From contig NC_084801.1 in the NCBI RefSeq assembly GCF_963169125.1, positions 114,541,061-114,605,060 of the forward strand: DNA of 64,000 nt. The letters are read 5' to 3'. Under the pieces are notes generated by a model. The model was given only the letters and a program-made list of their open reading frames with translations, had not been told where the DNA came from and searched no databases. Position numbers and translations under genes: made by a program. This DNA is from Humulus lupulus (taxonomy: Eukaryota > Streptophyta > Magnoliopsida > Rosales > Cannabaceae). Below are positions 23,931 to 37,174 of this stretch, in pieces. Position 1 is the stretch's first letter. Every line of letters begins with the position of its first letter.

Positions 23931-24851
23931 CCCGACCCCTTCTGTCAGGACCAGCAGCAGTCAAAGTGTAAGGAGTCTTTCTCTTGAAGTCACTGGGGCC
24001 TCCGCCCCTACCTGTCCCTGAATAAGGAGGCACCACTCTGCGGCCCTCGCGCCTCACCGCACTTTCCCTCCAAATCTTGTTCTCCGCTTCCTCAGCGGTA
24101 AGAGCCTTCTCAACGGCCTGGGCATAAGTTGTTCCTCCAGGTACCATTGTAATCCTAACATCCCGGGCTATCATAGCATTAAGCCCCCTGATAAATCTAT
24201 CCTGCCTAGCAGCATCAGTAGGCACAAAATCTGGTGCAAACTTTGCAAGCCTATCAAATTTTAGGGCATACTCAGTAACAGTCATATTGCCCTGCACCAA
24301 ACCCACAAACTCATTAACTTTTGCTGCCCTGGCGGCAACATTGTAGTTTTTCTGGCTAAACAAGTCTCTGAAGCCTTCCCAACTCAAAGCGGTCACATCC
24401 CTGGTCTGTGATGCCACTTCCCACCAGATGCGAGCATCCTCCCTCAACATATAGGTGGCACAGGCCACTCTGTAATGCCCCTCTACTCTCATGAAATCCA
24501 GAATAATTGTGATCATAGTGAGCCATTGCTCAGCCTTCAATGGATCAGGTCCCCCCTCAAAGATTGGAGGTTGCTACTTCCTGAACCGCTCATATAACGG
24601 CTCCCACCTGTTCCCAACCTCCCTAGACTATACGACTGGTACCACTACAAAGGTTACAATAGGGACAGCACTCCCTGATGGAGCCTGCTGTAGCAATAAG
24701 CAGATCTTTTCATCCTGGCTCTGCAACCGAGCCTGCATATCTGCCATGAGTTGTTGCCAGTTCTAAGGGACTGGCGGAGGAATTGAGCCCTGGTCATCAC
24801 CCCTGGTCCCGGACCTAGTGCGACTAGTCACGTAGATTTTCTTGGACGCAT
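23893..24851 (-). pseudogene. Element E gag
   Basis: The likely start is the ATG at 24851-24849 (MRPRKST), soon followed by an in-frame TGA. The best run is 24540-23893: KAEQWLTMITIILDFMRVEG, REDARIWWEVASQTRD, EYALKFDRLAKFAPDFVPTD and FIRGLNAMIARDVRI, then a basic Gly/Arg-rich end. It corresponds to the capsid part of Tekay gag. A stop near 24541-24580 and a frameshift near 23900 break it. Confidence 0.75.
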
Positions 24852-25331
24852 AGCTATCTAAGTCAATCTGCAATCAACGACTCGGCAGTCAGACCATGAT
24901 GACAGGGTAAAAGCTTCTCCAAAATCCATCAAAGGAACATAACCAACCACAAACATTCAGAATATAGGCATTCATTCGCATGCACCAGCTGCTGATAAGC
25001 ATGCCCCAACATTACCACACCACAGTTAAGATAAAAGCATTCACCAATACACAATATACGGTTAATCGTTCAAATATTCATTTACATGCACTGCGATGCT
25101 CATAAGCATGCCTTAATATTTTCATACAGCATTCAAGGGCCAGGCCCTATTAGTATCTCATGCTTCCTATTAATCCAATAAATAACAACATTCATAACTC
25201 ATTTCAGGCATATAGGCATATAAGCACATATACAATTACCAAACCCTGAATCGAGCTTGTCTCTAGCAGCGAATGTACATGCCCAGTCGGTTTTTAGGAA
25301 CTCTTAAACCTAGGACGCTCTGATACCAAGT
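24852..25331 (-). other. Element E leader and primer-binding site
   Basis: Noncoding leader between gag and the 5' LTR. Read on minus, 25328-25317 gives TGGTATCAGAGC, an exact initiator methionine tRNA complement, three bases from the LTR edge. The last 126 bp is duplicated at 18144-18259. Confidence 0.85.
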
Positions 25332-26070
25332 TGTAACGCCCTGGATAGCCAAGACCGCTACACTGTGTACTTATAAAGGTGCAGGACTTGCTAATCAAGT
25401 CATTTAATTAAAAACGTGTCACTAACCATGAATGTGCTAGGGTTAACAAGGGTTTTGGTCTCAAAAGATACACTTTATATAATTAAACAGTTTTACACAT
25501 GGGATCCCAAAAAAAAAAGAAATAGTGTTTAAAAGTTGGTTTACAGAATCTCCAAAATACAGACAATCATCAACCATTCAAAGGCAAAACATACATTTTT
25601 GGTTCCCCTGTTCCTGCCTTCCCCTCAACCGTGGCGGCTGAGCAGCTGGTCATGTACATTAAGCTCATAGAGCTCTCCAAGTCAGGGCTGATCAAGTTTG
25701 CCCTTGCCTTTACTGCACCACGTAGCACCCGTGAGCCAAGGCCCAGCAAGAAAACATAATATACATCACAAACAACAATAGAAGATAATTAATCCTTTAA
25801 GCATGATCAAACACTTAACACTCATATTAATCATATATCATGTACTCAGAATCAAGGATGCAATTATACGTTAATAACAATCAAGTTTTACGATTATCAG
25901 GGCCGACAACTTAGGCCGCACCCTCTATTTACCCCACTGACTCTGGCCCGCTTAAACCAAGCTCAGTGCATATTAAGCTGTCCTCGACTACCAGTGGCCG
26001 AGCTGCGCCTTGTGCGCTAGTGTAACCTTGGCACTCTTAGGCCGTTGGTTTACTGTTTACATGGCGTAAT

Positions 26071-27923
26071 TGTAGGAAAAAACTTATACAGGATCTTTAT
26101 TTATTTTCATGTATATCTAATATTAAACAAATTAATACGAGATAGCCTAAAACATGTTTCTAAAATTGAATTCAAAGATAAACAAAAATAGAATACTTAC
26201 AGTATACGCAGCGGAATTAAGAGTCCTTCCTTCAGTTTCTCTAACTCTTGTATCCTCTCTGTCGCAGAGTATTATCAAGAAACTGAACCGATCTTCTATT
26301 TTCTTCACGATCTTCCAATGTATCCTTAGAACCACCTAGACTAGTGTGGGAAATTCTCAACACATGAGATAGATATAGAGAGAAGAAGAGAAAATACAAA
26401 GAGGCTTAGAAAAGGACTTGTGTTTAGAGAGAATATAAAACTATCAGAAAATCTGACTTATCAAAATCCCTTGTTTTGACTTCTCTATAAGCACTCCTTT
26501 TATAGACTCAATTAGGCCATTTAATTTAATTAAAAAATCAATAAAATAACAGCCATTTTGAAGCCCTAGGTCAAAATTATCATGGGCTATAGGCTCGTGA
26601 AATTTCCCATTTGATTATAAGCCCATTGGACTTAAAATCAAGGCCTGTATTATTTTCTATTGATTTAATTAATTAAATAATTATTTAAATCCTTTATCAA
26701 ATTAATTATTTATAATTTGAACCTTGATTTAAATTTATTTATTAATTTAGATACCAATTTATCTTAATTAATAAATATGCCATAATTTCTCTTTTCTTCT
26801 CAAAATTACACAACTCTGTGAAACTATCCAAAATTGACCTGGTCAACTTTGATAATTCTAATTGATGATTAAATCAATTAATTGAGACTATCTAGATGAT
26901 TTTATCCAAGGTACAATGGGGACCATGGGCCTATGAAATCAAGCTCCAATAAGTTATCATAAATCTAACAAATAAATTTACTAACTTATTAATTCCTCGT
27001 GACTCCACTATAGACTTGGAATTGCACTCTTGAATTCATAGAACGCTCTATAACAAATATAGATATGCTATTAATTATCCATTGTTACAACCATAATTGT
27101 CACTCAATCCTCTATAGACGGTCTACAATGAGATAGGACTAAAATACTGTTTTACCCCTCATTGTATTTTATCCTTAAAACACTTAGTTCCTTGTAAATG
27201 ATATTTCAGTAAACTAATTTAATTACTGAAATGAGATCTCTATCATTTAACACCTTGAACCAAACTAAAAGGAAACCATCGTTTCACTTCTTCATCAGAA
27301 GCTATAGATGTTCATATCTATGATTAACACTCCCACTCAATTATACTACCGAGTTCCCAAGATGTAAGTATGGGCTAGTCCGTAGGGTAAGCTGGTAACG
27401 AACAAGTCAAAGAACTCAAATAATACAATCAGTTAGAATACTAACCACTCAGAATTGAGATTGAATTGACCTATGGTCAACTATATGATATGACTAGAAT
27501 AGATAATAACGGTATGTTTACTTATCTTATCAACTGTCAATATCGGTCCTGTCCGATGTAACAAATACATCCGATCTTATCTACTTTGCTAATGTTCTGG
27601 AAAGAACATAACACTGTAATGTGTAAGTAGATCATATCGTAGATTGGCAAGTCAGTGTAAATCCGGTGCACTGACTAATCTTAGGACTAACTTATTTTTG
27701 AACATATAATCATATTTATATTCCACCGTGATTACGTCACTATAAATAAGATTAGCTATATGCTCGGGATTTAATAGAAGTTTATATTAAACAAATAATC
27801 ATGAAAATAAAACATGTGAGCAAAGTGATTGACCAAGTCAAAAAATGATTTCTATTCTTTTATTGATAATAAAAATGAGATTACAAAGAATTTGGGTTTT
27901 AATTAGGGCATAAAACCCCAACA
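26071..27923 (-). mobile_element. Solo LTR M, copia-type
   Basis: It is bounded by TGTAGGAAAA and CCCCAACA, with a perfect 5-bp duplication GTAAT (26066-26070, 27924-27928). Read on minus it begins TGTTGGGGTTTTATGCCC, a start typical of plant copia LTRs, and a TATA box sits on the same strand. It has no ORF of note and no primer-binding site on either side, so it is a solo LTR. The copia assignment rests on the terminal sequence only. Its insertion postdates the split of the two E LTRs, because 18260-20294 lacks it. Confidence 0.8.
26496..26507 (-). promoter_or_regulatory. TATA box in solo LTR M
   Basis: Read on minus, GTCTATAAAAGG is a strong plant TATA box, about 1.4 kb from the LTR start. 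It supports minus orientation. A solo LTR with such a box could still start transcripts leftwards into element E. Confidence 0.55.
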
Positions 27924-29464
27924 GTAATACCATCCTTTCAAAGCATACATATTAGGGAACCCTTAGTCCCATTACAATTACACAACTGGGTTTAGTTTTC
28001 TTACCTTTAATTTCCACGTTCACTGTCCACAAGCAATGTCTCTCGAGCACGATCCGCTTCCCGTGCCCTAGCTTATCACCTAGTCACAACCAAGGTAATG
28101 GATTCCATTAATATTCAAATAAAGGTTTCCGGGTACAATGCTAGCTTCGGGGACATCAAATTCCACCAAGCATGGTGGTGAAATCGATCCCGAGCACCCT
28201 AGGTTAAGTTCCCACGCTTAAAACCCCCAAAAGATCAAGAATGCACTTAAGGGTTGCGGCCACTGAAACCCAGCCGCAACCCGCCCCTAAAACAGAACTC
28301 AAGCCCCTCAATAGGCAGACACGCGCCGCGGCCCTGCCCTGTGGCACTCCCCTTTGACCGAGCCTCCCTGGCTCCTTTGCTTCGTAGGGCCGCAGCGCTC
28401 TAGAACAGAGCCGCGGCCCAACCATTCATGCCCAGAAAACCCACCATTTCCAACATCCTAATCTTAATCAAAACCATCCCAAAGCACCCTAATTCCAACA
28501 CCCATTGATCTCAAGACTTTTAACACGATTCTAGCAACATAATCCAATAGAAAACCTAGCTTAAAACTCATTAAAATCCCATTTTGATTCCTAGAACCCA
28601 GCAGCTCAAAAACACAAAAACCATTCATGCAAACTCAGATTTTAACCTCTAAATTACAAATTAAAAGCTTACCTTCTTTGTTGAACCACCTCCTTAACAG
28701 ATTCCTGAGCTAAAATCCAAGCTTCTCAGCTTTAATTCAATCCTTAAACATCAAAACCATAAACACCCTTAATACTCAGCCAAAACTCAAAATTCTAATG
28801 CTCAAGAATATGATTCAGCCCTTACCTTAATCTTGGTTGAGTTTCCTTAGCTGAGCACTAGATTAAACCTTCAAGATTCCAACCCAAGCCACTGAGTTCC
28901 CAGCTGATTTCCCTTTAATTCCAGTGGTTTTTCTTGAGAGAGAGAAGAGAAGGAAAAGAATAGAAAAATAGGTTGGTTTGTGTTTTATTCTACTAGTTTC
29001 TCTTTTGTTTAGTCTAACCCTTGGTTAATTAAGTCAATCTTGAGGCTCGGGGTGCCGGAAATGTCCCCGAGGGCAAAACGGTAAATTTCCCCAATATTCC
29101 CGCCTAAGCTTCCTAACCTCAAATATATCTCCATATATTTATTTCCATAACCCGATAACCCAAATAATCATCTAATACCCAAATTACTCCTTGACTTGCC
29201 CCAAGTCAAGTATTAAGCCCCGTTGTGACTTCCCGCTAACTGGCTCCCTAGGATCGCCTCAATTCGCACGCTGCACATCTACCCACATAATAATGTGGTT
29301 CTCACAGATATAACATTTAACCACATTTACATTCTTATAATCATGCAAGCATGCTTATCATATAATCATGCATTAAATCAATAAACTCACACATAAACCA
29401 ATTATGCCCTCCCGGCACACTAATCAGGGCCCTTAAGCCATAACAATAATTTTTTATCGTTACA

Positions 29465-30349
29465 AACCCAGTCTAATTCCACCCAAATAATCAGAATTTC
29501 ATAACACAACTAGGGACAAGAACTTACCTTGATTGCTTGTAGAATCCCCACAAGCTTTCTACATCCTACTCTTGAGCTTAAACCCCCAAGTTCCCCAGCT
29601 TCAGCTCAGCCTTTCCCCTTCAATTCCCATCCAAAAACTCCAGCCTCAAGCTTAAGTTCTTCTATCCTTTATCCTTAGCTTCAAAGTGTAAAGAGAGGGA
29701 GAGTTTTGTGAGGGAGAGCTAAAAGTTTCTACCATTTTCTAGCTAATCATAAGTGTTTTTCTGAGTATATTTTTTACTTAACAAAAGACTATTTTGCCCC
29801 TTAAGCCTATTAATCTTCTAAGGGTACTAAAGGGTAAAATGGTCATTCCGCTCTCAGTTCCACCTAACTCCTCAAGTGTTCCTACTATTAACCAATTAAC
29901 CCCGTCATATCCAATCACCAAATACTTATTCCATATCTAATATATCCCAAAATATCATCTAAATTCCCAAAAATACCCATAGGCTCTCCCCGAGCCAGGT
30001 ATTAAAAGTCCTGCTGTGACTATTTTGCTAATCCGCTCAGTAGGACCATCTCGAGCCATATGTTGCAAATATATCCACATAATAATATGGTCTCAACAAT
30101 TTCTCACATATAATCACATTTATGCCCTCAATAGGCCAAAATTACAAATATGCACTTATAAGGTTATAAAGGGCCCACATGCATATCTAATACCCGTAAA
30201 CATGCATAACACATATTCGTATAATCATATTAATCATGCATGCCACATAATCATGCATTTAACCATTTAATCACACACATATATCAATTATGCCCTCCCG
30301 GCACACTAATCAAGGCCCTAAGCCTTATTGGCAATTTTGGGTAGCTACA
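29465..30349 (-). repeat. Element D 3' LTR, right part
   Basis: It matches the 5' LTR from about 51022 onward (AATCCAGTCTAATTCC phrase, the AAGTGTTTTTCTGAG region, and the terminal CACACTAATCAAGGCCC phrase). It ends GTAGCTACA at 30349, followed by a purine-rich tract on minus (CAGCAGGACGGGATAGT). Confidence 0.8.
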
Positions 30350-30385
30350 ACTATCCCGTCCTGCTGAGAATTTCATCCACAAAAT

Positions 30386-31781
30386 TTACCTGAATAACTC
30401 GGGATATTGATCCCACATCGCTGATTCAAGCTCCCACGTCACTTCCTCGACCTTGTTGTTCCTCCACAACACTTTGACTAGAGGAATCATCTTGTTCTAT
30501 AGAACCTTGTCTTTCTTGTCTAGGATCTGAACCGGTCGTTCCTCATATGAAAAATCTGTCTGTAACTCCAGATCCTCATACTTCAACACGTGAGATGTAC
30601 TTCCGAAGCATAGAAATGTGGAATACGTCATGAACTCCTGACAACAACGGTGGCAGAGCCAATTTGTAGGCCACTTGCCCAATCCTCTCCAGGATCTCAA
30701 ATGGTCCTATGAATCTAGGGCTCAGATTGCCCTTTTTCCCAAACCTCTCACCCCTTGCAATGGTGAGACTCGCAGAAGCACGTGGTCCCCTACCTAGAAC
30801 TCCACATCCCTACGCTTAGGATCAGCGTAGCTCTTCCGTCTGCTCTGTGAAGCGAGCATTCGAGCTCGGATCTTCTTGATAGCTTCATTAGTCTTTTGAA
30901 CCATCTCCGGCCCCAAATACTTCCTCTCACCCATCTCAATCCAATGAGTGGGTGATCTACACCTCCTTCCATATAACATCTCCTATGAAGCTACTCCAAT
31001 CGTTGATTGATAACTGTTGTTGTATGCTCCAAGACCCCTCAAAATCTATTACACACGCCCTGAGCATGTCCTCCAAGACCTGAATTGTCCTCTCAGACTG
31101 TCCATCAGTCTGAGGATGAAAGGTCGTACTGAACTTTAGCTAAGTCCCCATAGCCTTCTACAAACTACCCCAAAGCTTGGAGGTAAATATAGGATCCCGA
31201 TCTGATACTATAGACTTGGGAACCCCATGGAGACGGACAATCTCTCTCACATACAGCTCTGCATACTGATCCACAGTATAGGTCGTCTTCACTGGTAGAA
31301 AGTGAGCTGACTTGGTGTATCTGTCTACTATCACCCACACCGAGTCATGCAACCCCACTGTCCTGGGTAAACCTCCCACAAAATCCATGGTAATATCCTC
31401 CCATTTCCACTCAGGAATACCCAAAGGATGTAGCAACCCCGCTGGTCGCTGATGCTCAGCATTCATCTGCTGACAGGTTAAACACTTGGCTATGTACTCC
31501 AATATATCCTTCTTCATCCCAGGCCACCAATATAGCGTCTGTAGATCTTGATACATATTTGTGTTTCCTGGATGGAGTGAGTATGGTGTAGTATGGGACT
31601 CATCTAATATCTCTCTTCTAATACCCATATCGGTCGGGACACAAATCCGGCCCTTATACCGTAGCAAACCAGTCTCTGAAATGGAATAATCCTTAGCCAC
31701 TCCAGCTAAGACATTCCCTCTAGCCTCCTGCAACAATGAATCAACCATATGACCCTCTCTTATCCTCTCTAGGAGGGTAGA
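30386..31781 (-). pseudogene. Element D integrase (fragmented)
   Basis: From 31748 down: linker ([20 protein letters not shown]), HHCC finger (YSLHPGNTNMYQD, WWPGMKKDILE, CLTCQ), core with ITMDFVGGLPRT and SIVSDRDPIFTSK. The third acidic motif ([11 protein letters not shown]) can be read near 31090-31110 in another register. About 30 bp is missing near 31026, then [11 protein letters not shown] and the linker. A TAG follows VEF (about 30791), as in element E, and the GPF and chromodomain-like tail (30386-30760) holds several frameshifts. TAA at 30386-30388 ends the frame. Confidence 0.78.
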
Positions 31782-32334
31782 CTACAGGGTAAAATTGGCC
31801 AACCGGCCCACAACTAACTCTATCCTTGCTCTAGTCATCTCCTCTGCCAACTCTCTCGATATCTGTGCTGAGCTAAACAACTGTCCTGGGCCCCTCCAGC
31901 TCAATGCGTCTGTCACTACATTGACTTTCCCTAGGTGGTAAGGGATATCACAATCATAGTCCTTTACCAACTCTAGCCAACGCCTCAATCTCATATTCAG
32001 GTCCTTCTGGGTGAAGAAGTACTTCAAACTTTTATGATCGGTGTATATCTCACACTTTTCCCATACAAGTAGTGTCGCCAAACTTTCAGTGCGAATACCA
32101 TTGCTGCCAACTCTAGGTCATGGGTAGGGTACCGTTGCTCATACTCCTTTAGCTTCCGTGACGCATAAGCAATAACCTTCTCATTCTGCATCAATACACA
32201 TCCCAATCCTAACCTCGATGCATCACAGTATACCACAAACCTCCCTCCCTCCGAAGGAAGACTCAACACTAGAGCAGTAATCAGTCGTCACTTCAATTCT
32301 TGGAAGCTTTTCTCACACTTATCTGACCAAGTGA
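31782..32334 (-). pseudogene. Element D RNase H
   Basis: It shows [54 protein letters not shown] and [13 protein letters not shown] one-base deletion near 32055 (after HYLYGK) puts the two halves in different frames, and a TAG at about 31780 ends the second part. In the last motif VADAL has become VTDAL; the catalytic Asp is kept. Confidence 0.78.
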
Positions 32335-33178
32335 ACTTCAACTTCTTCCGTGTCAATTCTGTCATTGGTGCATAAATATTCGAGAATCCTTCCACAAACC
32401 GTCTGTAATAACCTACTAATCCAAGGAAGCTCCTAAACTCTGAGGCGTTCCTTGGCCTCGGTCACTCTCTCACTGCCTCTATCTTAGCTGGATCCACCTT
32501 AATCCCATCTTCACCAACAATATGTCCAAGGAATGTCACTTCTGGTAGCCAAAACTCATACTTCTTAAACTTGGCATACAACCAATGCTTTCTCAATCTC
32601 TGCAAGACCTGTCGGAGATGCTTTTCATGCTCCGCCTCTAAACTGGAGTAAACCAAAATGTCGTCAATGAAGACAATCACAAACTGGTCTAAGAAGTCCT
32701 TGAACACCCTATTCATCAAGTCCATGAATGCTGTTGGGGAATTGGTCAAACCAAACGATGTGACCAGGAACTCATAATGCCCATACCTCCTTCGGAAGGT
32801 CGTCTTTGGTATATCCTCATCCTTGATCCTCAGCTGGTGATAACCAATCAAAGATCAATCTTCGAGAATACCGTATTTCCTTACAACTGATCGAACAGGT
32901 CATCAATGCTTGGTAAGGGGTATTTGTTCTTAATGGTCAACTTGTTCAACTCTCTATAGTCTATAAACATCCTCAGAGTCCCGTCCTTCTTCTTCACAAA
33001 AAAAACTGGAGCACCCCATGGCGAGAAACTAGGCTGGATAAATCCCAAATCAAGAAGCTCTTGTAACTGTATCTTCAATTCTTTCAGTCCCGCCAAAGCC
33101 ATCCTATATGGTGCCCTCAACACTGGCCCTGCACCTGGCGCTGACTCAATAATGAATTGAATCTCCTAATGCAGTGGA
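32335..33178 (-). pseudogene. Element D reverse transcriptase, catalytic motif intact
   Basis: From 33123 down: [33 protein letters not shown] and [12 protein letters not shown], then a stop at about 32881. Next come [34 protein letters not shown] and the intact catalytic motif FIDDILVYS, then [16 protein letters not shown]. The last readable residues at the right are the spacer before the RT (with an in-frame TAG, PLH-stop-EIQF), where remnant G interrupts the frame. The protease side resumes at 42776. Confidence 0.8.
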
Positions 33179-33268
33179 TGTAACGCCCTACTTCCTTAGA
33201 GCCATTACTAAGTGAGTTTAAAACGTGCAGTTAACTCACTAATCGAGGTTTTAAGACAAAAGTGTAGC

Positions 33269-33456
33269 CTGAGGAGGGGCCTGCTGCCTCAACTGTCGAA
33301 GTTCTTCCTCTGTTCTTCCTCTGTTCATTGCAGTCTCGCTTCCATTTCGGCAAACATCTTTTGCCAATTCTGTGGGGCAGGTGGAGGGTCCTGACCCTGG
33401 TTGTCATCCTCAGCCCTACTGTCGCGGAGTCTCAATGATTGTCAAGGCATCTCAAC
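33269..33456 (-). pseudogene. Remnant G gag N-terminal fragment
   Basis: On minus it reads AEDDNQGQDPPPAPQNWQKM and FAEMEARLQ, similar to the gag start of D (DDDQGQNPPPVPENWQQ). Then it breaks into LTR sequence at 33268. It is useless as a protein; it marks the deletion point. Confidence 0.65.
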
Positions 33457-33774
33457 AATATGCCTGCAATCAACGACGTCACTTATCAGGCATGATAACA
33501 ACATCCAAAACCACCTCCCAATTCACATCAGCCAACCATAATGGCAATCCACATAACATACAAATAACATATAACACTCAACGGGCCATGCCCTGACATC
33601 ATGCATATGTTAACTCATTCATCATGCTCTATATAAAATAAGCAGGAAAACAGGGCAACTAAGCACATATTCAAGCATATAAGTCAATCATTACCAACCA
33701 ATCCTGAGTCGAGCTTGTCACTAACAGTGAGCAAACATATTTGGTCAATCTCTAGGAACCATAAACCTTGGCTC

Positions 33775-33786
33775 GCTCTGATACCA
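33775..33786 (-). other. Remnant G primer-binding site
   Basis: Read on minus: TGGTATCAGAGC, an exact complement to plant initiator methionine tRNA, three bases from the LTR that starts at 33790. Confidence 0.85.
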
Positions 33787-34386
33787 AGCTGTAACGCCCT
33801 ACTCCCTTAGAGTCATTACTAAGTGAGTTTAAAACGTGTAGTTAACTCGCTAATCGAGGTTTTAAGACAAAAGTGTAGCTAAACCATAAACAAAGTCACA
33901 TAATTTGAAAATATATCCATTCATTGAAACTTATAAAGCGTTTAACATTTGGGATCCCAAAATATTGTTTAGAAATGTTTACAACTCAAAAATATAATTA
34001 AAGTTGACTAAACAAAAAAATTAGGTTTAATACAAGCGTCTCCCAAAAATAGCCCTGGCTGTGGCAGCCAGGCAGGCCAAACATGTACACATCACCTCAC
34101 GCTCTCCATACTCATGGTTGGTCGACTTTCCCCTTGCCCTTACCTGCACCATAGAGCACCCGTGAGACGAAGCCTAGCAAGAAAACTCACACAAACAAAT
34201 AACATATGCATATCTTTCATTCAACATATAATCAAACCACCAACAAGCTAAACACATACGGCCATGTCGTCCCAGGTGTTTTACCAGGCCCTGGGTTCAA
34301 GGTCTACACCGTGAGGATATCCCAGGTATACTATAAGGTCTCGCCCTGGCAACTCGCACTCCGCGTGCTAAATGAATAAAAGAATA

Positions 34387-35658
34387 GCATGAGATTCGTC
34401 CAGATCTCCCAACTAATCTCAATGTCTATCGGATTTCAAATCCGATCTCTATACCATAATAAATTCACATTTGTCACAGCACAACCCTTAGCTAATCCAG
34501 CTAAGGCTTCCCATTCAATCTTTTTCATCTGTGGTTCAATTAGTCATCTTTTCTCTTTATCCTTTCCGAAATGTTAATCTCAACATAAAACTGGCCACCT
34601 GGCCCACCAGAAACTCTACTCTCGTTCTGATCAGATCCTTTAATCAACATATTGCATAGGCAATTACTTTTCTTTATCACTAGGATGTCACAACAACCCA
34701 CAAACTGATCTTGGTCTATAAAAGACTCAGAACACTTCCCAAGGCACCCGAAATATCTTTATCACCCAAGGACACTTCTGCCTCTAAGGCATTCTTCAGC
34801 CTTGCAAATCTCCGCAGAGAAAATACCACAATACCATCGTCCAAGACGACCATGAATCCCATTCAAATAAACCTTTGAATGCTCTATTCATCTGATTCAC
34901 AAACACTTGGCACTAAACCAATTCTCAAGACATATTCAGCACTCGCAATGCTCTTATCTGATACAAACACAATTTTTTATATAACTTTCTCTCTCTGATC
35001 TCTAACTGGTCCTAACCAAATCCAAGATCCACCTTAAAGAATCCCATCTTACTCCGTAACTAAACCTTTAGTTCTTACAATGCTGCTGAGCCATTCAAAA
35101 TAGTGCCTTAAACCTGAATCTATTCCTGGCACTAATCCAATCACTATTCTAATCTCCTTTCATATAAAATAAATCCTGACAAATCCTCTGGACACATCCA
35201 GAAACTCACAGACTAGTCCAGTCTGTCCTGATCTCACTGGCATGATCTAAGTGGTATCCACCACACTAGCTAAGAGTTCTATGCATTTCCCTGCAACAAA
35301 ACTTTAGCTCTCACTACAGATGTCATAAGCATACAGAACCATGCACCATGCCAACTACCACCAGGCTTCCCATTCTCAAGCCCAAGAGTTACTATCCCTT
35401 CCTTGCCATTAACATTGCCCCATAATTACTTAACCAATCCATATCCTGGATTAAACCAAAGCCAGTCATAACCAGCTTTACCAAAATTACCAATACAATA
35501 TTGCCTCCCCATCACCACATAACTAGGTGATCTATATATATCATCTTTATGCCCTTCTTTATATGCACTAACAAACGAATAGCATGGCACCAAAGCCAAA
35601 CAGCATAACTCAGAACTCAGAACTAGAAAACTGACCTGCCACCCCTGAGGAACTAGTC
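34387..35658 (-). pseudogene. Remnant H pol/protease, heavily decayed
   Basis: No long frame survives. Similarity to the intact pols can be followed in order as DNA: integrase-linker phrase near 34390-34450, RT linker pieces near 34600-35050, spacer phrase CTGGCATGATCTAAGTGG near 35238, and protease region near 35380-35640. Large blocks of RT and RNase H are missing. The call is by order and local DNA similarity, so boundaries are approximate. Confidence 0.5.
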
Positions 35659-36715
35659 TCAGTCTCTGATTCCGACTACATCGGAATGAACACTCGAGCT
35701 GGGGTCGAGCTGCTCATCTCTTTTGCTCATCCTTCCTTCGCATTGGGCAATTCTTCTTACGATGTCCAAACATATTACATGAGTAACATGCCCTTGCTCG
35801 ACATTCTCCCAAATGACGCCTCTTCCACCGCGTGCATACTGGATGATTCTTCCAGCTTTTCTTCTTACTTGTTCCAATAAGTGGAGGTACCACTATTTGA
35901 GCTTCGTGCACCCTGGCACTCTTCTACCCAATCTGATATCCTGCGCTCTCAACAGCAAGAGCCTTCCCTACCACCTAAGCATAGGTAGAGACCTCATGCA
36001 CTGGGGCAACTCTAATGCCCTGCATTGTTCAGGGATTCAATCCCTGAATAAACCTTTCCTTCCGAGCTACATTTGTGGGTACCATGTCAAAAACAAACTT
36101 GGCCAACCCATCAAATTTAGTAACATACTCGGTCACAGATGCGTTACCCTGAACAAGATTCAGAAACTCATTCATCTTAACGGTCTTGGCTACATCACAA
36201 TAATACTTCTCATTAAACAGTTGCCTGAATTCTTTCCAATCCATCACAGCTGTGTCTCGTGTCTGGGATACTACCTCCCACCACGTCCGAGCATCATCCT
36301 GCAGTACACATGTAGCGCAGATCACCCTATCGTGACCCACCAGTCCAATACTATCAAGAATGGAACTGATCATGCCCATCCATTGCTCAGCTCTAAATGG
36401 ATCTAGGCCTCCCTCGAAGACTGGAGGGTAATACTTCTGGAATCTTCCACAGAGGAATTCCCATCTGTTCTCAACCCTAGGCTGAGTCAAAACTGGTGCC
36501 ACTCCTGGCACAACAAAGGAAGAAGTGCTCCCCAACAGATTCCGATGTTGCTTCAGACACCTAATCTCTTCCTCATGCCTTTGCAATCTTGATTGCAAAT
36601 CTGTAACCATCTGCTGAAAACTCATAGAAGTAGATGAAGAACTGATACCCTGGCTGTAACCCCCAGCCTCATTATCTGCCTTGAATATAAACCTGCTGAT
36701 TGAATCTGCAGTCAA
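35659..36715 (-). pseudogene. Remnant H gag and zinc knuckle
   Basis: 36715-36029 encodes a gag capsid region with ENRWEFLCGRFQKYYPPVFEG, RAEQWMGMISSILDSIG, DDARTWWEVVSQTRD, FRQLFNEKYYCDVAKT and EYVTKFDGLAKF. A Gln-rich coiled stretch (SFQQMVTDLQSRLQRHEEEI) precedes it. Past frameshifts at 35911, the knuckle region gives CTRWKRRHLGEC and CYSCNMFGHRKKNCP. This is the longest open gag in the window despite the age of the copy. Confidence 0.75.
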
Positions 36716-37159
36716 TAACTTGACCCATTAATCATGATGAACATATCAAGAGCTTTTCCCCACGGGATAAATCTTACCACACCACAATCACAAACTACTT
36801 GTAGTGCTAAAAACATGCCCATGGCATTCACATATCAATCATAATCCCTGCTCTTCCAACATTCATACCATGCCTCCAACTCCAGCATGAAAATATCACA
36901 ATTTATATTCACAGAGCATGTAATCATATGATCACAGTCATATATATATATATATTCACGGAGCATATAATCATATAATCAAGAGCCAAGCTCTATCAGA
37001 ATCTCATGCTCCCTAATACAATGTGCAGGTAAAGCATTTACATTCTATTTAAGCAGTTAAGCACATAACTACAAAATAGTTACCATTCCCTGAGTGAAGC
37101 TATCTTCAGTGACGAGTGTACATGCCCAGCTTGTCTTTAGGAACCATAAACCTTGGCTC

Positions 37160-37171
37160 GCTCCGATACCA
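37160..37171 (-). other. Remnant H primer-binding site
   Basis: Read on minus: TGGTATCGGAGC, one mismatch to the initiator methionine tRNA complement. It is three bases from the LTR starting at 37175. Confidence 0.75.
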
Positions 37172-37174
37172 AGT

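Larger units (their letters stand above)
18144..29464 (-). mobile_element. Element E: Tekay-type element in the 3' LTR of D, with tandem-LTR scar
   Basis: On the minus strand: 5' LTR 25332-29464 (holding copia-type solo LTR M), primer-binding site 25317-25328, gag-pol 20331-24851, purine-rich tract, 3' LTR 18260-20294. Left of the 3' LTR is a second leader with its own primer-binding site (18144-18259), nearly identical to 25206-25331, instead of a target duplication. So E was probably a tandem LTR-internal-LTR-internal-LTR array whose outer unit was deleted together with about 300 bp of D. The two LTRs are very similar apart from M and a 245-bp deletion in the left one. All coding parts are broken. 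Confidence 0.8.
25332..29464 (-). repeat. Element E 5' LTR (contains solo LTR M)
   Basis: Own sequence 25332-26070 and 27924-29464, about 2.28 kb. It has TGGGATCCCA at 25500-25509, the conserved block at about 25707-25755 (one base shorter, TACTGCACC), and a GC-rich module at 28255-28430. It ends GTTACA at 29464 and then passes directly into the D-type LTR at the phrase AACCCAGTCTAATTCC. Confidence 0.87.
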